Source: Rana temporaria (lineage: Eukaryota > Chordata > Amphibia > Anura > Ranidae). Taken from it: 64,000 nt of DNA. This document shows positions 1-11,707 of this stretch, piece by piece (within the stretch, counting starts at the first letter, position 1; every line of letters begins with the position of its first letter). Location: NCBI RefSeq assembly GCF_905171775.1, contig NC_053490.1, positions 86,415,786 through 86,479,785 of the forward strand, read 5' to 3'. A model generated the notes under the pieces. The model was given only the letters and a program-made list of their open reading frames with translations. It did no database searches and was not told where the DNA came from. The translations under genes were made by a program, and so were the position numbers.

Positions 1-715
1 CGAAGATAACTTGTCACAAATTTGTGGCAGTGTTGAATTATAAGTCTGTTAACTTGCTGCACATTTTTACTGGCAGGTTGTACACTTGCAGAGCACTTGA
101 AGTACAAGTTCTAGTTGACACTTTTCCAATTTTGTAGCAAATCTGCATTGTAACTCTCTAGCAAGAGCAAAGTTGCAGTGGTGAGTCTACAGCAAGAGCT
201 CTCCATGTCAGTGACCCCTGTGGTGGGATGACTATTGCACAACATAACTGAACCAGAACTTGCAGAAGACTTGCAGAATGTTTGCAAAGAAAGTTGAATG
301 CAATGCAGACTTGCTGCAATTGTGCAACACACTTGTGAAGTCTGGCAAGTCTAGCAATAGCTTGGCAAGTCCTTTTCAAACTTGCAGCACAATTGCTTGC
401 TCTCTGGGTGGCTGCTGGGAGATCTGTTGTTGCTTTGGAATATTTTGTTGGGGGAGTTCTATTGTTGCTGGGGAGTCCATTTCTGCTGGGTAGGTGTTTT
501 GTTGTGGAAGGTCTACTGTTGCTGTGGGGGTCTGTATTTGCAGGAGGGTCAACTGTTACTGGCCAGAGGGGGTCTATTGTTGGAGGGGATCTGTTGCTAG
601 GGTGAATCTATTGCTGCTGGGACAGTAGTTTTTGTTGCAGGGGACTATTATTTGCTGGGGGGGCTATCATTGCTGGCTGCAAGGGGGTCTATTTTACTGC
701 TTTTCTTGTTCTTGA
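1..715. repeat. Degenerate tandem-repeat tract
   Basis: Positions 1-400 contain many diverged copies of a short unit built on ACTTGCTGCAA/TTGCAG words. Positions 415-690 are a G/T-rich tract with an irregular unit of roughly 30 bases containing CTATTGTTGCTGGGG. Open frames here are low complexity (Leu/Cys/Gly-rich) and are by-products of the repeat, so no gene is called. Confidence 0.55.
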
Positions 716-1360
716 CAAATTCCATACAAATTTCTTGGCACCACAAAATGAAACTTGGTTCTATATACTCCAAATGGAGTGGTACTGGAAGGTGGGTAGG
801 GGGTGGAACCTAGAGACAGTGCTTGGAGGTGAATAGGGGGTGGAGACAAGAGATGACTTGGAAGACGGGGGAGTACTTGAATCTATTCTCTGAGAAAAAA
901 GCCCTGGATATAAGTTTTAACTGAATGAAGAAAGTTTACCATTGTAAGACCCCCCTGTCGGTGTTAAATGGTTTTCCTCAACCCTCAAACTTCCACGTTT
1001 GCTGCACTGTTAAAGGAAGTTGAAAATAAAAGGAACAACAGGTTAAAAATCTATATTACATGACTCCAAAAACAAAGACTGTTTTGAAAAATTCTAGTAA
1101 CGGATTGCATCATATGTCATTTTTGATTTTGCCTTTTGGGCCACTTCAGGGTCTCCCAAAGGTGACCTTGTTAAGGAAATTGTAAATTCTGTATAAAATT
1201 ATTTTATATTTTGTATGTTTGCTTATGTATTGCACACTGCACTCACTGCGCACATGGCACTAATGTTTTCATTGCATGTTTTCATTTTTTTTCGAGTCCT
1301 GATTAGAATTAGTCTGCCTATGTTACGCCCCTTGTTACCATACAAGTACAATTTGTAATG
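716..1360. other. Gene-free stretch, nothing recognised
   Basis: I see no coding potential, no terminal inverted repeats and no tandem structure here. It is AT-rich intergenic or first-intron DNA upstream of the LNX2 coding exon. Confidence 0.5.
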
Positions 1361-1364
1361 TTAA

Positions 1365-2349
1365 CCACTTAAGCCCCGGACCAATATGCTGGCTAAAGAC
1401 CCAAGGTGTTTTTACAGTTCGGGGCTGCGTCGGTTTAACAGACAATTGCGTGGTCGTGCAACGTGGCTCCCAAACAAAATTGGCGTCCTTTTTTCCCCAC
1501 AAATAGAGCTTTCTTTTGGTGGTATTTGATCACCTCGGCGGTTTTTATTTTTTGCGCTATAAACAAAAATAGAGCGACAATTTTGAAAAAAATGCAATAT
1601 TTTTTACTTTTTGCTATAATAAATATCCCCCAAAAACATATATAATTTTTTTTTTCCTCAGTTTAGGCCGATACGTATTCTTCTACCTATTTTTGGTAAA
1701 AAAAAATCGCAATAATCGTTTATCGGTTTGTTTGCGCAAAATTTATAGCGTTTACAAAATAGGGGATAGTTTTATTGCATTTTTTTTTTTTTTTTACTAC
1801 TAATGGCGGCGATCAGCTATTTTTTTCGTGACTGCGACATTATGGCGGACACTTCGGACAATTTTGACACATTTTTGGGACCATTGTCATTTTCACAGCA
1901 AAAAATGCATTTAAATTGCATTCTTTATTTTGAAAATGACAGTTGCAGTTTGGGAGTTAACCACAGGGGGCGCTGTAGGAGTTAGGGTTCACTGTGTGAG
2001 TGTTTACAACTGTAGGGGGGTGTGGCTGTAGGTGTGACGTCATCGATCGTGTCTCCCCTATAAAGGGAATGACGCGATCGATACGCCTCCACAGTGAAGC
2101 ACGGGGAAGCCGTGTTTACACACGGCTCTCCCCGTTCTTCAGCTCCGGGGACCGATCGCCGCACTCGAGCGGTGATCGGGTCCGCGGGACCCGCGGTCCC
2201 GGAGCTTCGGACCGGGTCGTGGGAGCGCGCCACGGGCGCGCGCCCGCGACCCACGGCTGGGTACAAGTACAGGACGTATATATATACGTGCTTGTGCCCA
2301 GCCGTGCCATTCTGCCGACGTATATGTGCAGGAGGCGGTCCTTAAGTGG
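1365..2349 (+). mobile_element. TTAA-flanked non-autonomous DNA transposon, ~985 bp
   Basis: TTAA stands at both flanks (1361-1364 and 2350-2353). The ends are mirror images: AACCACTTAAG-like on the left and CTTAAGTGGTT on the right. The same family recurs at 27795-28750 (opposite orientation) and 58309-59256. All three share an interior stretch around the word AAATAGAGC(T/C)TTCTTTTGGTGG, here at about 1503-1522. The TTAA target is typical of piggyBac and Kolobok elements, and I cannot tell which. The GC-rich right half (2040-2270) holds short inverted repeats. No transposase is encoded. Confidence 0.8.
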
Positions 2350-2591
2350 TTAATGTGATACCTTGCATCAAAATAAAACATATCCGTTATTTTGGAAAGA
2401 TGCTGAGTATAACTTTTGTGTCTGTTCCCTACTGTAGTAGTTTTTAGTAATTTGGAACCACTAATTAATATGACAATAAGAGTTGCCTATCTATACAATT
2501 TCCAAAACACAAAGGGAATTTCCAGAACAACCTAAATCCTAGGCAAAGATCATTGGTCTACATATAGTGTTTCATATCATTAGAGAGTGAT

Positions 2592-2796
2592 ACAGGTAAA
2601 CAGGCATCAAAAAATATAAAAACTCTGCGGCTCATAGCATACTTGTGTCGGTCAGCCTAACATGTTTCATCCTATGGGGATATCTTCAGAGGTGTCTCTG
2701 AAGATATCCCCATAGGATGAAACATGTTAGGCTGACCGACACAAGTACGCTATGAGCCGCAGAGTTTTTATATTTTTTTGATACCTGTTTACCTGT
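2592..2796. repeat. Near-perfect fold-back palindrome, ~100-bp arms
   Basis: The left arm (2592-2691) is the reverse complement of the right arm (2696-2796) with very few mismatches, around a four-base loop GTGT at 2692-2695. The arms include the words CTCTGCGGCTCATAGC and GCTATGAGCCGCAGAG. It is best read as a fold-back MITE. If transcribed it would give a hairpin of about 100 bp. Confidence 0.85.
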
Positions 2797-2957
2797 CTGT
2801 TGGTAAGTACCATACAATAAATTGCATGTTACTTTTACCTACCTTTTACCATTTTGTTTGCTTGTCTACAAACTGTGCTAGCTGCTTTGCATTGGGACTA
2901 TATTATTTTTAAGTGAGCGCAGATATTTGCTCACTTTTATTAGAGAGTAATCGACTG

Positions 2958-2996
<39 letters not shown>

Positions 2997-5417
2997 CCAG
3001 TTTGGGGGTTCAGATTAAAAAAACCTCTCTGACTCTTATTTTTATTCAACCAAAAATCCACTTATTTTTCCTTATGACATCATTACTGGGACTGGGAAGA
3101 AGGCGACTAGAAATAGGGTCCTGGCGACTTTGACTTTTTTTTGTGAGCTGGCGCCATCTGGTGGTGAGCCGTTGGTATTACAAGTTAAGCATTACAAGTT
3201 AAACAGCAATTCTAATGTAATTTTTCACTATTTTCACTGCCATCTTCTTCCCTCTAATTAGAACCCCCAAACATTATATATATTTTTTATCCTAACACCC
3301 TAGAGAATAAAATGGCGATAGTTGCAATACTTTCTGTCACGCCGTATTTGCGTAGCGGTCTTACTTTTGGGAAAAAATTACACTTTTTTTAATTAAAAAT
3401 AAAGACAACAGTAAAGTTATCCCATTTTTTTTTTTTTTTATATTATGAAAGATAATGTTACGCCGAGTAAATTGATACCCAACATGTCACACTTCAAAAT
3501 TACGTCCGCTCGTGGAATGGCGACAAACATTTACCCTTTAAATCTCCATAGGCGACATTTAAAAAATTCTACAGGTTGCATGTTTTGAGTTATAGAGGAG
3601 GTCTAGGGCTAGAATTATTGCTCTCGCTTTACCAATCGCGGCGATACCTCACATGTGTGGTTTGAACACTGTTTACATATGCGGGCGCTGCTCACGTATG
3701 TGTTCGCTTCTGCGCGCAAGCTCGTCAGGACGGGGCGCGTTTTCTGGCTCCTAACTTTTTTAGCTGGCTCCTAGATTCCAAGCAAATTTGTCAACCCCTG
3801 GCCTACAGACATGAAGCTGTGGGTTGATTGGCGACATAAAGGAGTGTCTTTAGTGGCGACAACACTGGATGGCTGTGGTGGAGAGTCTCCTTGCTAGCTG
3901 TAGAGTAGTGCACAGCCTACATCTGCCATGGCACATCAAGGAAAAGGGTGGACCTTGCTGAAGACAGGTAAGAACACTTGGTTGCTCCACTATAGCAGCT
4001 ACCGGTTGCTGTAGGGGAGCTGTATAGAGGTAGATGTCAATAAAACATTGAGACAATATTCCCACATTTCAGCAAGCTCAGTCTAAACATTTCTTAGATC
4101 GGTATTGAAGGCAAAGTTGATTGTTGATTTGCCTGATAATATCAGTTTTATCAGAAAGTAACAAAATTTGAGTTATGCATTAACATAAAAATATCCTCTT
4201 TTGTCATTGCTATTCAAGTCCTTGAATTATTTGCATCTTTTAGGTTGTAACATGTATTTTTCATGCAGGAAACCTTGAAGAGATCATTTCATGCAATGAC
4301 TTTATCTTGTTAGACACTCCCAGAATCCTTTGCAAATAGCTGTGTCTCACCCAGTGATATTGAGGTGTCTGGGACATACTGACAACAGGGTGCCTGTAGA
4401 ATATAAATAAGTCCCGGAGCCCATGCTGTACATGCTGTGGATAATTGTGACTTTCAAATCGGTGACCTTGGTAATGAGGAGAAAAAAAATCATTATTCAT
4501 GTACTCTTGTGACTCTTATCAGGATGTGGAATTCAACAAGTGACCTTGAAGTGCAGATGTAAACTGTTATTAATGTGTGGTCTCGCCAGTCACCATAGGA
4601 ACACACTTCACCAAAATAAAAGATGTGAAGACAATTGCCATTTTTTTACATTGCTAGGTGGTGTTTACTTCCCTTGAGCAGTTTTTGCACATTTTCTTTT
4701 GCATTTTGATTTTCCGTGAAATAGGTTTTTGATTGCATTTTGACGCACAATTTCCCTTAGCATTTTTTGATGTACTTTACAATAGGTTGCCAAGGGCAAG
4801 GCTAATACGTATTTCTGTAATGGCTGTGCATATTATTTTGTATAAAACCTAATAATAAAAGTGGACTCTTCTCACACCTTCGCTGAGTAAATAGCGTGGT
4901 GAACAACATGGTGGAAGCACCTAAAAATGCTTAAAGGAGAAGTATAGCCAAAGCTATTTGGCTATACTTCTCCTATAGGTCACAGGAGTTCAGTTTGTTC
5001 TGCATTGCTGTTACCCATGTTCAGCTGACCGCGACAGATGGACACAATTACCAGGTAGGTGGACGGCTCAGTGTGATCTTGGTGCAAATTAATTTGGAAC
5101 CTGGCTGTATACTCTCTACTATACCCTCAGTACTACTCTCAAAGAAGGCATCTTATGGCTTCATATAGTGAGTAAATTCCAAGGTTGCTGCACAAACACC
5201 AAACTATTAACTCTTTTATCTAACATCTACTCCTATCAAGACTTGTCTAGAGATATACAGTCTTTTTTTTTTAGCTTGGGACAACCAATTTAGATACCTG
5301 GGAAGGTTGTTCCTCCCTCTATTTTTCTAATAACCTTGATACACATCGAGGAGCTGATCCCCTGTGTCCGCCCACCAGAAGTAACTGGCATGTGTGATAT
5401 TCCACCATGCTATATCA
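2797..5417. repeat. Old repeat mosaic with poly-T tract
   Basis: A poly-T run occupies about 2958-2994. The segment about 3295-3460 (starting CTAGAGAATAAAATGGCG) is shared with the hAT-type element at 39096-39693 (about 39428-39600) and with about 42640-42790, so it is a remnant of that family or a relative. No full element boundary could be fixed and no gene was seen. The remainder, about 3800-4930, shows nothing recognisable. Confidence 0.5.
4937..4974. repeat. Short hairpin at the edge of a TTAA-type repeat
   Basis: AGGAGAAGTATAGCCAAA is followed after five bases by its exact reverse complement. The hairpin is preceded by TTAA at 4932-4935. It looks like the collapsed terminal repeats of a TTAA element and not a regulatory hairpin. 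Confidence 0.6.
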
Positions 5418-5576
5418 CAGGGATGTGCAATTAGCGGACCTCCAGCTGTTGCCAAACTTCAAGTCCCATGAGGCATAGCGAGACTCTGACAGCATCAAGC
5501 ATGACACCCAGAGGCAGAGGCATGATGGGACTTGTAGTTTGGCAACAGCTGGAGGTCCGCTAATTGCTTATCCCTG
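5418..5576. mobile_element. hAT-type MITE, 159 bp, with perfect 8-bp target duplication
   Basis: The element runs from CAGGGATGTGCAATTAGCGG to its near reverse complement ending ATCCCTG. It is flanked by CTATATCA on both sides (5410-5417 and 5577-5584). The long inverted arms carry the word GACCTCCAGCTGTTGCCAAA. An 8-bp duplication with CAGGG-type ends is the hallmark of hAT elements. The exact duplication argues for a fairly recent insertion. Confidence 0.9.
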
Positions 5577-5689
5577 CTATATCAGAATAAGATACTCAAT
5601 AGGTTTGTCCCGAGGAAGCTATACAATCAGCAAAACTTGGTGACCAGCAGATGAGAATATACACACCTCTACCTATAAGTTACAGTATA

Positions 5690-6303
5690 TACCGTATTTA
5701 TTGCGGTATAACGCGCTCCCGCGTATACCGCGCACCCCCAAAGTTGACCCGAATCCTGTGGAAAAAAAGTTTTTTTGTGGTTTTTGTACTTACAGTTTTG
5801 GTGTCTTGCGCGGCGTCCATCGGCGGCCTCGTCGGGTCCGGCGTTCGTCTGCGGCTTCGGGTGTCCTCTTCGGCGGGTCCGGCGTCCTTCTGCGGCTTCG
5901 GGTGTCCTTCTGCGGCTTCGGGTGTCCTTCTGCGGCGGGTCCAGTGTCCTCTTCGGCGGGTCCGGTGTCCTCTTCGGCGGGTCCGGCGTCCTTCTGCGGC
6001 GTCCTCCCCTCTCGTTTCCCGCGCCAAGTTTGAATACTGCGCCGACATATACAGAGCGCAGTACACTCGTGTATTGTCGGCAATGCTCGGCTACCCGCGC
6101 TGACGTCCTGTACGTCCAGGACGTGAGCGCGGAAGGAGCCGAGACTGCCCGACTATACCCGAGTGTACTGCACTCAGTATATGTCGGCGCAGTATTCAAA
6201 ACTCGGCGGGGAAAGCGGGTATCGGCGTATACCGCGCACCCACGATTTTGCCCTGATTTTCAGGGCAAAAAAGTGTGCGGTTTATGCCGATATAAATACG
6301 GTA
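5690..6303. mobile_element. TIR element with CCGTATTTAT ends, family not identified
   Basis: The left end reads TACCGTATTTATTGCGGTAT. The right end is its imperfect reverse complement ending ATAAATACGGTA. Inner repeats (GCGTATACCGCGCACCC, at 5720-5736 and 6225-6241) also match. The interior is GC-rich and contains a minisatellite. No target duplication longer than two bases is clear. Long open frames in several registers are Arg/Pro-rich translations of the minisatellite and are not genes. Confidence 0.65.
5850..6005. repeat. Minisatellite, ~20-bp unit, inside a TIR element
   Basis: The unit TCTGCGGCTTCGGGTGTCCT, alternating with TCTTCGGCGGGTCCGGTGTC, repeats about seven to eight times. Because the tract is GC-rich it is open in four or more frames on both strands, which explains the overlapping ORFs. 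Confidence 0.8.
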
Positions 6304-7561
6304 CTCCACAAGCAAGAGGTGTTTGTATTGTGGTCCCAACTGGAACATATGTATCATATGAAAAATTGTGATATTATTGATTTTAAAGTAGTTTGTACAC
6401 ACAATGGTATTTTAACAATGTAAATAAAGACTGTAATTTTTTTAATTTGTTTGTTGTCTTATGTGGGTGCCATTGAAATCCACACACTAGCAGGACTAGT
6501 ACCTTTATATTACACGGCAGTTCATAGTTATATGGGTTAGAAAATAAACCCAAAACTCCTATGGTAAACCAGTATTTAGCAATGTAGTACCTTCTTTAAA
6601 CAGGTATGTCTCGTGCAGGTACCTTCTGCAGGGCTCTGCAGTGCTTTTCATTGGACAGGATGACAAATAGCTGTGTTATAATTGGACCAGAGCGAAAACT
6701 CTCATGTGCATTACTCATCTTGCAGCGTCTTAGTAACTTTATCACATTACACATACATTAGACCAGAGCAAAGGTGATTAGTGAATTAACGCCAAGTGAT
6801 TGGTATCAACAGCATTTCCCAAGTGAATGTAAACATAGGTAATGTCTGCAAGTCAGCTTAACCCAGATTGTACTAAATGCTTACTTGCATGCCTCCTGTC
6901 AGATAATGTTGAACTGTCAGCTAAATGTTGGTGCTGGTTCGATAATGACCATGTCTAGTAAGGGAGCACAGCATAGAACAGTGCAAGATTCAGCACCATA
7001 ATCCCTAGCTGTAGTGTGACCCAAATCTCGCATCAAATCTTGGTGCTGCTGGAATACCTGATCAGAAGGTTCCATTACAACAAGCACAGGGGAAAACACA
7101 GCTCAGCTGGTGACAGTTCAGGATCATGTGATCATGTGCACTGCACTCATACTGATTTTTGTGGTAGATTCATGTAGTTCTACTTTATCTGTGGTATTAT
7201 ACAATCCATTAATAAACCTTGTCACCATTATTTTTTAAATGATTACAAATGATTTTGTGCAAAATCATGATTGCAAAAAAGTTGAAGACCTAAGATAGTT
7301 ACTCACCGTGTTGTGTTAGAGGAGATCAATGTGTTATAATGCAATACTCAAAAATGTATTAACATCAGAGGGTTTTTGTAGCTATTACCTTTTGTACCAC
7401 CTTCCCCTCCATTTAATTTGTAAGCTTCATGAGTAGGGCCCTCCTATTTCTTCTGTAGTGAACTGTATTGTAGTTGTACTGTCCCCCTTTACATTGTACA
7501 GTACTGCGTAAACTGTTGGCATTATATAAATCCTGTATAATAAGAATTAGTAGCAACTAAA
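6304..7561. other. Gene-free stretch, nothing recognised
   Basis: This is AT-rich sequence without long open frames, inverted ends or tandem repeats that I can recognise. Confidence 0.45.
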
Positions 7562-8365
7562 CATAGTTACATAGTCAGGTCGAAAAAAGACACAAGTCCA
7601 ACCAGTTCAACCATAAAAAAATAACAAAAATAATAATATCATACAATCCCATATACCCAATTCTATACCCACAGTTGATCCAGAGGAAGGCGAAAAACCC
7701 CAGCAGAGCATGATCCAATTTGCTACAGCAGGGGAAAAAATTCCTTCCTGATCCCCCGAGAGGCAATCGGATATTCCCAGGATCAACTTTACCTATAAAT
7801 GTTAGTACCCAGTTATGTTATGTCATTTTAGGAAATAATCCATGCCTTTCTTAAAGCAATCTACTGAGCTGGCCAGAACCACCTCTGGAGGGAGTCTGTT
7901 CCACATTTTCATAGCTCTTACTGTGAAGAAACCTTTCTGTATTTAGAGATGAAATCTCTTTTCCTCTAGATGTAAAGAGTGCCCCCTTGTCTTTTGTGTT
8001 GACCGTGAAGTGAATAACTCAATACCAAGTTCACTCTATAGACCCCTTATATATTTGCACATGTTGATCATATCCCCCCTTAATCTCCTCTTCTCAAGAG
8101 TGAATAAATTCAGTTCCTCTAATCTTTCCTCATAGCTGAGCTCCTCCATGCCTCTTATCAGTTTGGTTGCCATTCTCTGCACTTTCTCCAGTTCCCCAAT
8201 ATCCTTTTTGAGAACTGGAGCCCAAAACTGAACTGCATATTCCAGATGAGGTCTTACTAATGATTTGTACAGGGGCAAAATTATATCTCTCTCTCTGGAG
8301 TCCATACCTCTCTTAATACAAGAAAGGACTTTGCTCGCTTTGGAAACCGCAGCTTTGCATTGCAT
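7562..8365 (-). pseudogene. CR1/L2-type LINE, truncated 3' end (RT C-terminus plus 3' UTR)
   Basis: On the minus strand, 8365-8036 encodes about 109 residues typical of the C-terminus of CR1/L2-clade reverse transcriptases. Motifs include LPLYKSLVRPHLEYAVQFW, LEKVQRMATKLIRGMEEL, LEELNLFTLEKRRLRGD and MCKYIRG. The frame then breaks. Recognisable 3' coding and UTR sequence continues to a short terminal repeat of ACTATGTAAC type near 7562. The 5' part, including the YADD-type active site and the endonuclease, is missing, as expected for a 5'-truncated LINE insertion. It is not functional. Confidence 0.85.
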
Positions 8366-8396
8366 GCCATTATTTTAAAGCTAATATTTCAAAAAT

Positions 8397-8560
8397 CAGA
8401 CTTGTTTGGCGCATATTTGGTGGTCCTGTCCAAAAGTGAGCAGACTATGGATCAGAATATACGCCCTACCCCACTCTAATCTTAAGAAAAACCCATATGA
8501 AGCTCTCCTTTATAAACCCATTGACACCCCTTCTCTGCTCGGAATGACACTTTTTTGCGG
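8397..8560 (+). pseudogene. L1/Tx1-type LINE ORF2 C-terminal fragment
   Basis: The plus-strand translation contains HIWWSCPKVSRLWIRIYAL followed by a short degraded tail. The H-x-WW-x-CP pattern is the typical C-terminal cysteine segment of L1/Tx1 ORF2 proteins. Only about 50 codons remain. No flanking ORF2 sequence or poly(A) tail could be placed. Confidence 0.55.
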
Positions 8561-9587
8561 CACTTCTAAAAACCCATTGTCGCACATTCAGTGTTGTACA
8601 TCACTTAGCTCTTTGCAGATACGGATGTAACCAGCCTTCCACTGCTTCACAGTCCCTCGGTATTTATGTAGCAATATTCAATTAAAATTACACGAAAGCT
8701 GTTTTTATAAAATGTGATGGCCTCATGACATATGTGGAATAGAATTGCAGCCATATATAGATTTTCCAGTATGGCCAGCAGTAATTTCTTCCTTGGACGG
8801 TGCTTAATATCAGTTTGTTATCTTTCTTCGGTAATGGGAGTAATAACACGCAATCGTCTCCCAAGTGAATTTATATTTCCTTTTTAAAAATGCAAATAGA
8901 TCAGTTTTAACGACGAGCAATACAGCTTTTGTCTGTATCTACATTTATAACACCATGGTAAATTGGATGCAGCGAGATGCTGAGTAGCACAGAATGTGTG
9001 ATTAACATGCTGAAATGACTAACACTTGCTTATCATTTGTAACTTGGTGAATAATTGTTAAGGGGGAAAAACAAGACAAATCCTATTTAATATTCTGCTT
9101 TCTATGTTCAGAGAACTTGGGCTCAGTTCTTACATTGTGATGTATAAAGTGTTTGTAGATTTTGGCAATATACATCAGTAGGACCTGTGGACATGGTCAG
9201 GATTTCTTCAAGCCAGTCAATCTCTTGAACATTGCATGGCACAACGTAGGCATGTATGGTGGGCTCTACTGACTTAACACATTTGTGGTAATAGAAAGGG
9301 GAGGATACGAGGTGAAGGGCACAAGCTGACGCTGCTTTGTTAGCTCGGGTAGAATAGTCATCAGGGTAGGTTTTCTAACCTTCCTTATTTATGCTCCCAC
9401 TAAGAACTGTTGGAAGGCTGGTGGCTACTTGCATGTATACAGTAAGTGGGTATCCAAAGTTCGAACACGAATGCATTTAGACCCAAATGTAAGTAATGTT
9501 GTGACCGAACAGATGACACGATCATAGGGCAAGAAGTAGTAGGTCACCAACACACCAATGCTTCATTCAGTGTGGATTTGTTTTTAC
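8561..9587. other. Gene-free stretch, nothing recognised
   Basis: No open frame, terminal inverted repeat or tandem repeat stands out. The sequence looks like unique or very old DNA upstream of the LNX2 coding exon. Confidence 0.45.
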
Positions 9588-9591
9588 TTAA

Positions 9592-10722
9592 AGTGGAGTT
9601 CCAACCATAATTAGCATTTTTTAAATGTATGTCCTTTCATCCTGCGTTTTTATAATATAAATCCGGTCACTTACTATTTACAATCCACCGCCGATCCGCA
9701 TAGATATTTAAAAAATATAGTTGATAAAACTATGTCTACACCGTTGTCATTTTGCTTGTGGGCATTGTGAAGCATACAAGCACTAAGGGCCAAATCCACA
9801 AAGATCGTGCCTAACTTAATTTTTTCCATTTAAGTTACACTGCCTTAAAATTTCTACCTAAGTGCCCGATCCACAAAGCACTTACCTAGAAATTTTGGGC
9901 TGTGTAACTTAAATTCCGCCGTCGCAAGGCGTTCCTATTCAAATGGGGGCGATTACCATTTAAATTAGGCGCGCTCCCGCGCCGGCCGTACTGCGCATGC
10001 TCGGGACGTCATTTTCCCGACGTGCATAGCGCAAAATTACGTTACGCCGAGCTTTGTGGATTGCGACGGGTCAATAAAGTTGCGTCAGGAAAAAAAAAAG
10101 ATACGGCGGGAAAAATAAAAATTCAAAATAAAAAAAAAATCGCTACTTTTACATGGTGTACTAACTTTACACCATGTAAAAGCAGCCCTAATTTTGCGTA
10201 TGCAAACTAAAACTTACGGAGAAAAAACGAAGCTGAAAAGCTTTGCGGATCTCCGTAAGTGCTAATTTGCATACCCGAGGCGGCATTTCGACACAAAATG
10301 CCCCCAGCGGCGGATGCGGTACTGCATCCTAAGATCCGTCAGTGTAAGTCCCTTACACATGCCGGATCTTCTGCCTAACTATGGAAAACTGATTCTGTGG
10401 ATCAGTTCCATAGTTAGGAACAGGGATACGAGGGCGTTACAGCAATTACGCCATCGTACCCCCTTTTGTGGATTTGGCCCTTACTTCCTGGAAGTCTTGG
10501 ATGGGGAGTGATAATTGGACAGCGCACTGCATCCTGGGAAATGACACACATTTCCCAGGAGCATTAGAGGGAGATGATGTCAGAATCCTAGGTGATTTCA
10601 AAGGCAGATTTCGTGGGACCGCATAGCAACAGGCATTTCCAGATGAGTAAAAAAAAAAATTTCTTTTTTAGGTGTAAGCTACAGTTTAAAGCAAAATTGT
10701 TTTTTTGATGGAACCTCTACTT
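9592..10722. mobile_element. TTAA-flanked MITE hosting a Harbinger MITE
   Basis: TTAA occurs at 9588-9591 and 10723-10726. The ends AAGTGGAGTTCCAACCAT and ATGGAACCTCTACTT are imperfect inverted repeats. The middle is occupied by an independent Harbinger-type MITE (9785-10482). Without that insert the host is about 430 bp. The right TTAA is shared with the next repeat in the train. Confidence 0.7.
9785..10482. mobile_element. Harbinger-type MITE, 698 bp, 3-bp duplication ACT
   Basis: The ends AAGGGCCAAATCCACAAAG and TTTGTGGATTTGGCCCTT are inverted copies, flanked by ACT at 9782-9784 and 10483-10485. The interior holds further inverted blocks (for example TTACATGGTG and CACCATGTAA around 10150). 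A diverged, cut-off relative lies at 62601-62936. The 3-bp duplication and GGGCC-type ends match the autonomous Harbinger at 52137. Confidence 0.8.
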
Positions 10723-10726
10723 TTAA

Positions 10727-10886
10727 AGAGGAGCTTCAAGCTCCCCCTGCAAATTTTTTTAAATCAGCAGCTACAAATACTGTAGCTGCTGACTTTTAAT
10801 ATGAGGTCACTTACCTGTCTAGGGATACAGTGATGACCTCACCTGAGCCAATTCTTTAATTGGCTTCGGGTGAAGGTGCTGGCATC
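10727..10886. mobile_element. Left part of a TTAA MITE split by two later insertions
   Basis: This resembles 24414-24530 and 59790-59950, which share a CAGCAGCTACAAATAC word and a following CACTTACCTGTCC. A right part of the same kind of repeat appears at 11708-11971. Two TTAA elements occupy the gap. The order of insertion is an inference from these junctions. Confidence 0.55.
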
Positions 10887-10890
10887 TTAA

Positions 10891-11214
10891 AGGGGTTGTT
10901 TTAATTTTCTTAATAGGTTCCTTTAAGCTAGTGCATTGTTGGTTCACTTACCTTTTCCTTCGATTTCCCTTCTAATTTTTTTTTTCTTTGTCTGAATTTC
11001 TCACTTCCTTTTTCTCCTCAGTAAGCTTGTCCCCATAATCCATGGGGGTTAGTCAGCCAGAACAGCTTACTGAGGGGGAACAGGAAGTGAGAAATTCAGA
11101 CAAAGAAAAAAAAAACATTTAGAAGGGAAATCGAAGGAAAAGGTTAGTAAACCAACAATGCACTAGCTTAAAGGAACCTATTTAGAAAATAAAAAACGAG
11201 CCATTAAAACCCCT
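10891..11214. mobile_element. TTAA-flanked fold-back MITE (AGGGGTTGT family)
   Basis: TTAA occurs at 10887-10890 and 11215-11218. The arms are long inverted copies: TGCATTGTTGGTTCACTTAC on the left, mirrored on the right, around a centre near CTTACTGAGG. Relatives are at 32347-32655 and, truncated, at 40306-40563, where the words TCTCACTTCCTGTTTCTCC and CAGGAAGTGAGAAATT recur. Confidence 0.8.
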
Positions 11215-11218
11215 TTAA

Positions 11219-11703
11219 AGTGGAGGTTCACCCAAAAAATACATTTTTAACATTAGATTGAGGCTATTTAAGGGGAGCAGAAACGGGTATTCTTCTTAAA
11301 ATCAATGCCGTACTTACCGTTTTCGAGATAGATGTTCTCCCGCCGCTTCCAGGTATGGGCTGCGGGACTGGGCATTTCTATTTGATTGACAGCCTTCCGA
11401 CCGTCGCATACAGCGCGTCATGAGTTTCCGAAAGTAGCCGAACGTCGGTGCGCAGGCACCGTATAGAGCCGCACCGACGTTCGGCTTCTTTCGGCAACTC
11501 GTGACGCACTGTATGCGACCGTCGGAAAGGCTGTCAATCAAATAGGAACGCCCAGTCCCGGAGATCATACCCGGAAGCGGCGGGAGAACATCTATCTCGA
11601 AAACAGTAAGTACGGCATTGATTTAAAAAAAATACCCGTTTCTGCTCCCCTTAATTAGCCTAAATCTAATGTAAACATTTTTTTTTCCGGGTGAACTACC
11701 TCT
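11219..11703. mobile_element. TTAA-flanked fold-back MITE (AGTGGAGGTTCACCC family)
   Basis: TTAA occurs at 11215-11218 and 11704-11707; the left one is shared with the preceding MITE. The left end AGTGGAGGTTCACCC mirrors the right end GGGTGAACTACCTCT. Long inner arms (around GCACCGACGTTCGGC) are also inverted. The ORF at 11314-11568 is a reading of these arms and not a gene. Confidence 0.8.
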
Positions 11704-11707
11704 TTAA

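Noticed and set aside
2000..2353. Overlapping Arg-rich frames of 80-117 codons
   Set aside because: They fall in the GC-rich right half of a TTAA element with inverted repeats, open on both strands.
5651..6371. Overlapping open frames of up to 198 codons on both strands
   Set aside because: They read the GC-rich minisatellite inside a TIR element, giving Arg/Pro- or Cys/Gly-rich sequence without domains.
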